The translations under genes and the position numbers were made by a program. Below, one piece after another: positions 37,349 to 48,000 of a DNA stretch of 64,000 nucleotides; the stretch's first letter is position 1; the number at the start of each line of letters is the position of its first letter. The notes under the pieces were generated by a model. The model was given only the letters and a program-made list of their open reading frames with translations. It ran no database searches and had not been told where the DNA came from. The DNA is from Aristolochia californica. Its lineage: Eukaryota > Streptophyta > Magnoliopsida > Piperales > Aristolochiaceae. The DNA is taken from the NCBI GenBank assembly GCA_029961685.1, contig JARWKL010000006.1:8810748-8874747 (forward strand), written 5' to 3'.

Positions 37349-37592
37349 TGACTTGTTGGAATACATGATGTAATTGGGGTGTCACTCATGTAATTAGTTT
37401 ACGTTTCCTGTCTCTTCTTCACTCTTATTAGGGTGAAGGGTATATTTGTAATATTGGTAGTTTTGATATCTATAAATATACCTTATGTGGGAGGGTTTGG
37501 ATCAAGTCCATAACCTCCCGTTTTCTCCCAATTGTGTCTCTCTTATTTTTCTCCATGACCTAAATCATGGAGTCCTGAAAATCAACATGACT
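37349..37592. mobile_element. Solo LTR with 5-bp target-site duplication
   Basis: The satellite is interrupted inside its AGAAATGACTTATGG element. The insert runs from TGTTGGAATACATG (37354) to GAAAATCAACA (37587), 234 bp, and is flanked on both sides by TGACT (37349-37353 and 37588-37592). The ends are TGTTG...CAACA, a 5-bp terminal inverted repeat that includes the canonical TG...CA. The surrounding monomer is otherwise intact: core spacing 37181 to 38087 is 906 bp, about one monomer plus insert. No internal region or second LTR is present, as expected from LTR-LTR recombination. Small size and TGTTGGAA start fit a Ty1/copia-type or TRIM-type LTR; the superfamily is not proven. Confidence 0.9.
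37471..37478 (+). promoter_or_regulatory. TATA box of the solo LTR (predicted)
   Basis: TATAAATA lies near the middle of the LTR, followed by ACCTTATGTGGGAGGG. Position and sequence fit the U3 promoter of an LTR, with the start of transcription expected 25-35 bp downstream. Prediction only. Confidence 0.5.
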
Positions 37593-38352
37593 TATGGATT
37601 GGGAGTCAACACTGAGTTAAGAATCCCTTGCCTCCCCCTTTTCCCGACGATTGCAAAACCTAATATATAAAAACTAGAAAGATTTTGCAATCCCTAAAAA
37701 TTACGGACACTTTTTGGAATTTTCTCTTTCTACATTTGTGCTTTTCCATTTCAGATGTATACTTTTTTCTTAAATCAAAACTTGAGTTTTCACTTTTCCC
37801 TTTATCTCGTAAACAAAAAGATTAAAAGGCAAATAGATCAAAATAAAAATAAAATTTTACAGTTTATGTATGCAAAAATATTTAAAACAATAGCAAATGT
37901 AAGTAAAAAAAATAATTCTCACACCACAATTGAACACAAAAGTTTGGATATCCATGTTTGGAAAATTCCTCTAGTTCAACTCTAACAGCATGAAATTTTA
38001 TAAGAAAGAGATTTCTAATTATCCTACACATGTTTTAAATATGGATATGCATACTTGAAACATGTTAAAGATACAAATGACCTATGGGATCCAACCACAT
38101 TAAATTATCAAGTGAACGTGCGGTGGGATATTTACTCGAGTGAAACAGGCCATTATTTTGCCCATTTGCAAAAAAGCTTACGTACAATCATAAATGATTG
38201 TAAAGTAATTTATCGGTCAACCAAGCGAAATGGGCTATATTGTTTTTGTAAGAAATGACTTATGGATTGAGAATCAACACTCAGATAGAAATCCCCCGCC
38301 TCCCCCTTTTCCCGATGATTACAAAACCTAATATATAAAAAATAGAAAGTGT
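37588..38352 (+). repeat. Satellite array, last monomers of domain 3
   Basis: The interrupted monomer continues after the LTR. It is followed by one class-I copy (CACAATTGAACAC near 37,924, core 38087) and most of another monomer, which is cut at about 38,352. No gene is present. Confidence 0.92.
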
Positions 38353-38358
38353 TGATAT
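38349..38358. other. Truncated-monomer junction and switch from domain 3 to domain 4
   Basis: AATAGAAAGTGTT is joined to GATATTCTCAACTGAACG, losing everything from CAATCCCTAAAAATT through the next core. Left of it the monomers are domain-3 type. Right of it the sequence carries AACCATTTTGATGCCC, a variant otherwise seen at about 42,311 in domain 4. The junction is therefore a recombination breakpoint between two subfamilies. Confidence 0.82.
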
Positions 38359-41000
38359 TCTCAACTGAACGTGCGGTGGGATATTTACCCGAGTCAAACA
38401 AACCATTTTGATGCCCATTTACAAATAAGCTCATATAACAATCATAGATGATTATCATATGATTTATCGGTCAATCATGCGTAATGGTCTATATTTTTGT
38501 ACCGATTAGGAGTCAACACTTAGTTAGAAATCTCTGCCACCCCCTTTTCCCGACAATTGCAAAACCTAATATATAAAAAATAAAAAGATTTTGCAATCCC
38601 TAAAAATTACGGACACTTTTTTGAATTATCTCTCTCCACATTTGTGAATTTCCAATTTAGATGTATACTTTTTTCGTAAATCAAAACCTGAGTGTTCACA
38701 TTTCCCTTTATCTCAAAACAAAGAGATAAAAAGGCAAATAGATCACAATAAAATAAAAATTCTAGAGTTTATATATGAAAAAAATTGAAAACAAAAAAAA
38801 TGTAAATAAAGAAAATTTATTCACACACCACAAATGAACACAAAAGTTTTGATATCCAAATTTATGAAATTCCATTTGTTCAACCCAAATAGTTTGGAAT
38901 TTAAGAAGAAAGAGATTTCTAAATGATCCTACACATATTTTAAATATGGATATACATGCTTTAAACATGTTAAAGATGCAAATTACCTATGGGATTCAAA
39001 CCTCATTAAATTCTCAAGTGAACGTGCGGTGGGATATTTACCCAAATCAAACAAGTCAATATTTTGCCCATTTATATAAAAGCTAACCTAGAAATCATTG
39101 ATGATGGTAATGTGATTTATTGGTCAATCATGCATAACGGGCTATATATTTGTAACAAATGACTTATGGATTTGGAGTCAATACTCAATTAAAAATTCCA
39201 TGCCTCCCCCTTTTCCCAACGATTGCGAAGCCGTATACATAAAAACAAGAAAGAGTTTGCAATCCCTAAAAATTTCGGGTACTTTTTGGAATTATCTCTT
39301 TTTACAATTGTGCATTTCCATTTTAGATGTATACTTTTTTCTTAAATCAAAACTTTAGTTTTCACTTTTCCCTTTATCCCATAAACTAAAAAATAAAAAG
39401 GCAAATAGATCACAGCGTAATAAAATTTTAGAGTTTATGTATGCCAAAAATTGAAAACAACAACAAATATAAGTAAATAAAATTTATTCACACACAACAA
39501 ATGAACTCAAAATTTTTTATATCCAAGTTTGGTAATTCCAGTAGTTCAACCCTAATAGCCTGGAAATTTATAAGAAATAGATTTCTTATTGATCCTTCAC
39601 ATATTTTAAATATGGAAATACAATCAATCCTAATAGCCTAGAAATTTATAAGAAAGAGATTTCTTATTGATCCTTCACATATTTTAAATATGGAAATACA
39701 TGCTTGAAACATGTTAAAGATACAAATGACCTATGGGATCCAAAACTCATTAAATTCTCAAGTGAACGTGCGGTGGGATATTTACCCAAGTCAAACAAGT
39801 CATTATTTTGCCCATTTAAATAAAAGCAGACCTAACAATCATAGATGATTGTAATGTAATTTATCTGTCAATCATGTGTAATGGGCTATATTTTTGAAAG
39901 AAATGACTTATGGATTGGGAGTCAACACTCAGTTAAAAATTCCCCACGTCCCCCTTTTCCCGACAATTGCGAAACCGAATACATAAAAACAAGAAAGAGT
40001 TCGCAATCCCTAAAAATTTTGAGCCCCTTTTGGAATTATCTCTCTCTATAATTGTGCATTTCCATTTTAGATGTATACTTTTTTCTTAAATAAAAACTAG
40101 AGTCTTCACTTTTCCCTTTATCTCGTAAACAATAAAATAAAAAGGCAAATCACAACAAAATGAAAATTTTTGAGTTTATGTATGGAAAAAATTTTAAAAA
40201 CAACAAATGTAACTAAAGAATTTTTTTTCACACACCAAAAATGACACAAAAGTTTTGATATCCAAGTTTGGGAAATTCTACTAGCTTGAATTTTTTTAAG
40301 AAAGAAATTTCTAATTGCTCCTACACCAATTTTAAATATGGATATGCATGCTTGAAACATGTGAAAGATGCAAATGACTTATGGGATCAAAACCTCACTA
40401 AATTCTCAAGTGAACGTGCGGTGGTATATTTACCCTAGTCAAACAAGCCATTATTTTCCTATTTGCAAAGACGCTAACCTAACAATCATAGATGATTGTA
40501 AAGTGATTTATGGGTCAATCTTGATTAACGGGATTTATTTTTTTTAGAAAATACTTGTGGATATGGAGTGAACACTCAATTAAATATCCCGGCCTCCCCC
40601 CTTTTCTTAACGATTACAAAACCTAATATATAAAAACTAGAAAGAGTTAGCAACCCCTAAAAATTAAGGAAACTTTTGGGAATTATCTCTCTCTACATTT
40701 GTGCATTTCCATTTTAGATGTATACTTTTTTCATAAATCAAAACGTGATTTTTCACATTTTCCATTATCTCATAAACAGAGATAGAAAGGCAACTCAACA
40801 AAATGAAAATTTTATAAATTTGTATGCAAAAAAATTAAAACAACAACAAATGTAAGTAAAGAAAGTTCAACCCTAATAGCTCGGAATTTTATAAGAAAAA
40901 GATTTCTAATTCACCCTACAAATATTTTAAATATGGATATGCATGCTTGACATGTGTTAAAGATACAAATGACCTATGGGATCCAGACCTCATGAAATTC
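38355..41000 (+). repeat. Higher-order unit of about 3.9 kb, copy 1 (partner 42,265-44,870)
   Basis: A run of B(3' part)-A2-A2'-A1-B with private variants repeated about 3.86-3.93 kb downstream. They are CCATTTTGATGCCC, CCAAATTTRTGAAATTCCA followed by CAACCCAAATAGTTTGGAAT, AATTACCTATGGGA, TAGCCTGGAA, CACC(A/T)ATTTTAAATATGG and TTGACA(T/C)GT(G/A)TTAAAGAT. Between the two copies lie one A1 (core ~41645) and one B (core 42247), so the full repeat unit is about six monomers. Confidence 0.85.
39551..39706 (+). repeat. 78-bp direct tandem duplication
   Basis: A stretch starting CCTAATAGCCTGGAAATTTA at 39551 is repeated starting at 39629 with only two or three differences, giving two 78-bp copies in tandem. 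It covers the AAGAAAGAGATTTC and CACATATTTTAAATATGGAA elements. The matching position in the 3.9-kb partner (about 43,475) has one copy, so the duplication came after the 3.9-kb one. Confidence 0.92.
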
Positions 41001-42264
41001 TTAAGTGAACGTGTGATGGGATATTTACCAGAGTCAAACAAGCCATTATTTTCACCATTTACAAAAAAGCTTACCTAACAATCATGGATGATTGTAAAGT
41101 GATTTACCGGTCAATCATGTGTAACGGGCTATATTTTTGTAAGAAATGACTTATGGAATTGGAGTCAATACTCAGTTAAAAATCCCCCGCCTCCCTTTTC
41201 CTAAAGATTTCAAAACCTCATATATAAAAACTAGAAAGTGTTTGCAATCCCTAAAAATTTCAGACACTTTTTGGAATTATCTCTCTCTAAAATTTTGCAT
41301 TTCCATATTTGATGTAAACATTTTTCTTAAATCAAAACTTGAGTTTTCACTTTTCCCTATATCTCGTAAATAAAGAGATAAAAAGGCAAATAGATCACAA
41401 CAAAATGAAAATTTTAGAGTTTATGTAAGCAAAAAATTAAAAACAACAAAAAATGTTAGTAAAGAAAAATTATTCACACACTCCAAATGAACACAAAAGT
41501 TTTGATATCCAAGTTTGGGAAATTCCACTAGTTCAACCCTAATAACTTGAAATTTTATAAGAAAGAGATTTCTAATTGTTCCTACACATGTTTTAAATAT
41601 GGATATGCATGCTTGAAACATGTTAAAGATGCAAATGACTTATGAGATCCAAACGTCATAAATTCTCTAGTGAACATGCGGTGGTATATTTACACAAGTC
41701 AAGCAAGCCAGTATTTTACCTATTTACAAAAAGGCTAACCTAACAATCATAGATAATGGTAAAGTGATTTATCGGTCAATCATGTGTCACGGGATATATT
41801 TTTTTAGGAATGACTTGTGGATTGGGAGTCAACACTCAGTTAAAAATCCCCTGCCTTCCCCTTTGCCCGACGATTGCGAAACCTAATATATAAAAACTAG
41901 AAAGAGTTAGCAATCCCTAAAAGTTATGGAAACTTTTTGAAATTATCTCTCTCTACATTTGTGCATTTCCATTTTACATGTATACTTTTTTCATAAATCA
42001 AAACTTGAATTTTCACTTTTCCCTTTATCTCGTAAACATAGAAAAAATGGCAAATAGATCACAACAAAAAGAAAATTTTAGAGTTTATGTATGCAAAAAA
42101 AAATAAAACAACAACAAATGTAAATAAAGAAATTTTAACCCTAATAGCTTGGAAATTTATAAGAAAGAGATTTCTAATACACCCTACACATGTTTTAAAT
42201 ATGGATATGCATGTTTGAAACATGTTAAAGATGAAAATGACCTATGGGATCCAGATCTCATGAA

Positions 42265-44870
42265 ATTCTCAAGTGAACGTGCGGTGGGATATTTACCTGA
42301 GTCAAATAAACCATTTTGATGCCCATTTACAAATACGCTGACATAACAATCATAGATGATTATGATATGATTTATCGATCAATCCTGCGTAATGGTCTAT
42401 ATTTTTGTAAGAAATGACTTACAGATTAGGAGTCAACACTCAGTTAGAAATCCTTCGCCACCCCTTTTCCCGACAATTGCAAAACCTAATATATAAAAAT
42501 TTGAAAGAGTTTGCAATCCCTAAAAATTATGGACACTTTTTTGAATTATTTCTCTCAACATTTGAGCATTTTCAATTTAGATGTATACATTTTTCATAAA
42601 TCAAAACCTGAGTTTTCACTTTTCCCTTTATCTCAAAACAAAGAGATAAAAAGGCAAATAGTTCGCAATAAAATGAAAATTTTAGACTTTACATATGAAA
42701 AAAATTTAAAACAAAAACAAATGTACGTAAGGAAAATTTATTCACACACCACAAATGAACACAAAAGTTTTGATATCCAAATTTGTGAAATTCCACTTGT
42801 TCAACCCAAATAGTTTGGAATTTTAGAAGAAAGAGATTTCTAAATGATCCTACACTTATTTTAAATATGGATATACATGCTTGAAACATGTTAAAGATGC
42901 AAATTACCTATGGGATCCAAACCTCATTAAATTCTCTAGTGAACGTGTGGTGGGATATTTACCTGAGTCAAAAAGTCATTATTTTACCCATTTATATAAA
43001 AGCTAACCTAGCAATCATTGATGATTGTAATGTGATTTATCGGTCAATCATGCGTAACGGGCTATATTTTTGTAAGAAATGACTTATGGATTGGGAGTCA
43101 ATACTCAATTAAAAATTCCCTGCCTCCCCCTTTTCCCGACAATTGCGAAACTGAATACATAAAAACAAGAAAGAGTTTGCAATCCCTAAAAATTTCTGGC
43201 ACTTTTTGGAATTATCTCTCTGTACCATTGTGCATTTCCATTTTTTATGTATACTTTTTTCTTAAATCAAAACTTGAGGTTTCACTTTTCCCTTTATCTC
43301 ATAAACTAAAAAATAAAAAGGCAAATAGATCACATCATAATGAAAATTTTAGAGTTTATGTCAACAAAACTTTAAAACAACAACAAATGTAAGTAAATAA
43401 AATTTATTCACACACAACAAATGAACACAAAAATTTTTATATCCAAGTTTGGGTAATTCAAGTAGTTCAACCCTAATAGCCTGGAATTTATAAGAAAGAT
43501 ATTTCTAATTGATCTTTCACATATTTTAAATATGGAAATTCATGCTTGAAACATGTTAAAGATGCAAATCACCTATGGGATCCAAAACTCATTAAATTCT
43601 CAAGTGAACGTGCGGTGGGATATTTACCCGTGTCAAACAAGTCAATAATTTGCCCATTTAAATAAAACCAGACCTAACAATCATAGATGATTGTAATGTA
43701 ATTTATTTGTCAATCATGTGAAATGGGCTATATTTTTGTAAGAAATGACTTATGGATTTGGAGTAAACACTCAGTTAAAAATCCCCCGAGTCCCCCTTTT
43801 CCCGACAATTGCGAAATCGAATACATAAAAAAAAGAAAGAGTTCACAATCCCTAAAAATTTTGAGCACTTTTTGGAATTATCTCACTCTACAATTGTGCA
43901 TTTCCATTTTAGATGTATACTTTTTTCTTAAATAAAAACTAGAGTCTTCACTTTTCCCTTTATCTCGTATACAAAAAAATAAAAAGGCAAATAGATCACA
44001 ACAAAAGGAAAATTTTAGAGTTTATGTATGCAAAAAAATTTAAAAACAACAAATGTAAGTAAAGAAATTTTTTTCACACACCACAAATGAACACAAAATT
44101 TTTGATATCCATGTTTGGAAAAATCCACTAGCTTGATTTTTTTTTTAAGCAAGAGATTTCTAATTGTTTCTTCACCTATTTTAAATATGGATATGCACGC
44201 TTGAAACATGTGAAAGATGCAAATGACTTATGGGATCCAAACCTCACTAAATTCTCAAGTGAATATGCGGTGGTATATTTACCCTAGTCAAACAAGCCAT
44301 TATTTTGCCCATTTACAAAAAAGCTAACCTAACAATCACAGATGATTGTAAAGTGATTTATCAGTCAATTATGCATAAAAGGATATATTTTTGTTAGAAA
44401 TGACTTGTGGATTTGGAGTCAACACTCAGTTAAAAATCCCCTACCTCCCCATTTTTCCTAAAAATTGTGAATCCTAATATATAAAAACTAGAAAGAGTTA
44501 ACAATCCCTAAAAATTATGAAATCTTTTGGAAATTATCTCTCTCTACAATTGTACATTTCCATTTTAGATGTAAACTTTTGTGATAAATTAAAATGTGAG
44601 TTCTCATGTTTTCCTTTATTTTTTAAACAGAGATAAAAAGGCAAATAGATCAAAACAAAATGAAAATTTTATAGTTTTCTATGCAAAAAAATTAAAACAA
44701 CAACAAATGTAAGTAAAGAAAGTTCAACAATAATAGCTTGGAATTTTATAAGAAAGATTTGTAATTGACCCTACACATATTTTAAATATGGATATGCATG
44801 TTTGACACGTATTAAAGATTTGAATGACCTATGGGATCCAGACCTCATGAAATTCTCAAGTGAACGTGCG
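42265..44870 (+). repeat. Higher-order unit of about 3.9 kb, copy 2 (partner 38,355-41,000)
   Basis: The downstream partner of the block at 38.36 kb, with the same order of monomer types and the same private variants. It lacks the 78-bp tandem duplication. The following A1 is truncated at about 45,080, where copy 1 has a whole A1. Confidence 0.85.
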
Positions 44871-45075
44871 GTGGGATATTTACCCGAGTCAAACAAACCA
44901 TTATTTTCACCATTTACAAAAAAGCTGACCTAACAATCGTAGATGATTTTAAAGTGATTTAGTGGTCAATCATGTGTAACGGGCTATTTTTTTTTAAAAA
45001 ATGACTTATGGAATTGTGTCAACACTCAGTTAAAAATCCCATGCCTCCCCCTTTTCTCGACGATTGCGAAACCTA

Positions 45076-45084
45076 ATATATTAC
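45076..45084. other. Truncated-monomer junction (about 490 bp missing)
   Basis: CCTAATATAT, normally followed by AAAAAC, continues as TACCCTAGTAAAAAAAGCC from the A1 GTATATTTACCCTAGTC element. The shared ATATAT/TATATT gives a microhomology breakpoint. The B cores at 44834 and 45612 are 778 bp apart, against about 1270 bp normally. Confidence 0.82.
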
Positions 45085-48000
45085 CCTAGTAAAAAAAGCC
45101 ATTATTTTTCCCATTTTAAAAAAAAACTAACCTAAGAATCATAGAGTAAAGTGATTTATCAGTCAATCATGCGTAACGGGATATATTTTTGTTAGAAATG
45201 ACTCAATTAAAAATCCCCTGCCTCCCCCTTTTCCCAATGGTTGTGAAACCTAATATATAAAAACTAGAAAGAGTTAGCAAACCCTAAAACTTACAGAAAC
45301 TTCTTGAGAATATCTCTCTCTACATTTGTGCATTTCAATTTTAGAAGTATACTTTTTTCGTAAATCAAAAGTGAGTTTTCACTTTTCCCTCTATCTTGTA
45401 AACAGAGATAAAAAGGCAAATAGATCACAACAAAATGAAAATTTTAGAGTTTGTGTGTGCAAAAAAATTAAAACAACAAAAAATGTAAGTAAAGAAAGTT
45501 TAACCCTAATAGCTAGGAATTTTATAAGAAAGAGATTTCTAATTTACCCTACACATGTTTTAAATATGGATATGCATGCTTGAAACATGTTAAAGATGCA
45601 AATGACCTATGGGATCCAGACCTCATGAAATTCTCAAGTGAACGTGCGGTGGATTATTTACCCGAGTCAAATAAGAGATTTTTATGCCCATTTACAAAAA
45701 AAGCTGACCTCAAAATCATATATGATTGTCATGTGATTTATCGGTCAATCATGCGTAATGGTCTATATTTATTTAATAAATGACTTATCGATTAGGAGTC
45801 AACACTCAGTTAGAAATCCTCCGTCACCCCCTTTTCCCGACGATTACGAAACCTAATATATAAAAATTAGAAAGAGTTTGTTACCCCAAAAAAATTACAA
45901 ACACTTTTTATAATTATCTCTCTCAACATTTGTGCATTTCCAATTTAGATGTATACTTTTTTCTATAATCAAAACTAGAGTTTTCACTTTTCCCTTTATC
46001 TTGAAACAAATAGATAAAAAGGCAAATAGATCACAATAAAATGAAAATTTTAGAGTTTATGTATGCAAAAAATTTAAAACAACACCAAAAGTAAGTAAAG
46101 AAAATTTATTCACACACCACAAATGAAGACAAAATTTTTGATATCCAAATTTGGGAAATTCGACTAGGTCAACCCCAATAGCATGGAATTTTTTAATAAA
46201 GAGATTTCTAATTGATCCTACACATGTTTTAAATATGGATATGCATGCTTGAATCATGTTAAAGGTCCAATGCAAATGACCTATGGGATCCAAACCTCAT
46301 TAAATTCTCAAGTGAACGTGCGGTGATATATTTACCATAGCCAAACAAACCATTATTTTGCCCATTTAAAAAAAACTAACCTAACAATCATAGGTGATTG
46401 TAAAGTGATTTATTGGTCAATCATGCGTAACGGCATATATTTTTGTTAGAAATGACTTGTGGATTGGGAGTCAACAGTCAGTTAAAAATCCCCTGCCTCC
46501 CTCTTTTCCCAACGATTGTCAAACCTAATATATAAAAACTAGAAAGAGTTAGAAATCGTTAAAAATTACAAAAAAAATTTGGAATTATATCTCTCTACAT
46601 TTGTGTATTTCCATTTTTGATGTATACTTTTTTCATAAATCAAAATGTGATTTTTCACATTTCCCCTTATCTCGTAAACAAAGATAAAAAGGCAAATACA
46701 TCCTAACAAAACGAAAGGTTTAGAGTTTATGAATGCAAAAAATTTAAAACAACAACAAATGTATGTAAAGAAAGTTTAACCCTAATAGTTTGGAATTTAT
46801 AAGAAAGAGATTTCTAACTGACCCTACACATGTTTTAAATATGGATATGCATGCTTGAAACATGTTAAAGATGCAAATGACCTATGGGATCCAGACCTCA
46901 TGAAATTCCAAAGTGAACGTTCGGTGGGATATTTACCTGAGTTAAACAAGCCGTAATTATGCCGATTTAAAGAAAAGATGACCTAAGAATCATAGATGAT
47001 TGTCATGTAATTTATCGGTCAATCATGCGTAATGGTCTATATTTTTGTTAGAAATAACTTATCAATTAGAAGTCAACACTCACGTAGAAATCCTCTGCCT
47101 CCCCATTTTTCGACGATTGCAAAACTAAATATATAAAAATTAGACAGAGTTTGAAATCCCTAAAAATTACTAACACTTTTTGGAATTATCTCTCTCAACT
47201 TTTGTGAATTTCCAATTTATATGTATACTTGTTTCTTTAATCAAAATGTGAGTTTTCACTTTTCCCTTTATCTCGAAATAAAGAGATTGAAAGGAAAATA
47301 GATTACAACAAAATAAAAATTTTAGAGTGTATATATGCAAAACTTTTGAAACAACAACAAATGTATGTAAAGAAAATTTATTCACACACCACAAATGAAC
47401 ACAAAAGTTTTGATATCCAAGTTAGGGAAATTCCACTTGTTCAACCCTAATAGCTTGGAATTTTAGAAGAAAGAGATTTCTAATTGATCCTTAACATATT
47501 TTAAATATGGATATACATGCTTGAAACATGTTAAAGATGCAAATGACCTATGTGATCCAAACCTCATTAAATTCTCAATAGAACGTGCGGTGGTATATAT
47601 ACCCTAGTCAAACAAGCTATATTTTGCCCATTTAAAAAAAAGCTAACCTAACAATCATAGATGATTGTAAAGTGATTTATCGGTCAATCATGCGTAACAT
47701 GGTATATTTTTTTTAAAAATGACTTGTGGATTGGGAGTCAACACTCAGTTAAAAATCCCCCGCCTCCCTCTTTTCCAGACTATTGCGAAACCTAATATAT
47801 AAAAACAAGAAAGATTTGCAATCCCTAAAAATTACAGAAATTTTTTCGAATTATATATCTCTTTACATTTGTGTATTTCCATTTATGATGTATACTTTTT
47901 TCATAAATCAAAATGTGAGTTTTCACATTTCCATTTATCTCGTAAACAAAGATCAAAAGGCAAATAGATCACAAAAAAATGAAAAGTTTATAGTTTATGA

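Larger units (their letters stand above)
19440..37353 (+). repeat. Satellite array, domain 3: alternating CACAATTG / CACAAATG monomers
   Basis: Cores lie at 19884, 20553, 21039, ~21707, 22377, 23044, 23714, 24382, 25050, 25653, 26321, 26949, 27587, ~28257, 28922, 29587, 30255, 30924, 31593, 32259, 32929, 33575, 34244, 34913, 35218, 35874, 36529 and 37181. Two monomer classes differ at the block before the core: class I has CACAATTGAACAC (e.g. 19720, 24890, 26160, 27427, 30090, 31432, 32768, 34085, 37025) and the others have CACAAATGAACAC. A subset of the latter (class D; 20.50, 24.33, 26.89, 30.87, 32.20, 33.52 kb) has CGTGTTTAGAATATGGATA or a close variant in place of CATGTTTTAAATATGGATA. 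From about 30.0 to 37.1 kb the two classes alternate, a dimer of 1317-1342 bp. No coding gene is visible. Confidence 0.94.

Noticed and set aside
45270..45295. AAACCCTAAA telomere-like or telo-box motif, also near 49,095 and 52,310
   Set aside because: A single heptamer per monomer, derived from the usual CAATCCCTAAAAATT element. No tandem telomere repeats occur.
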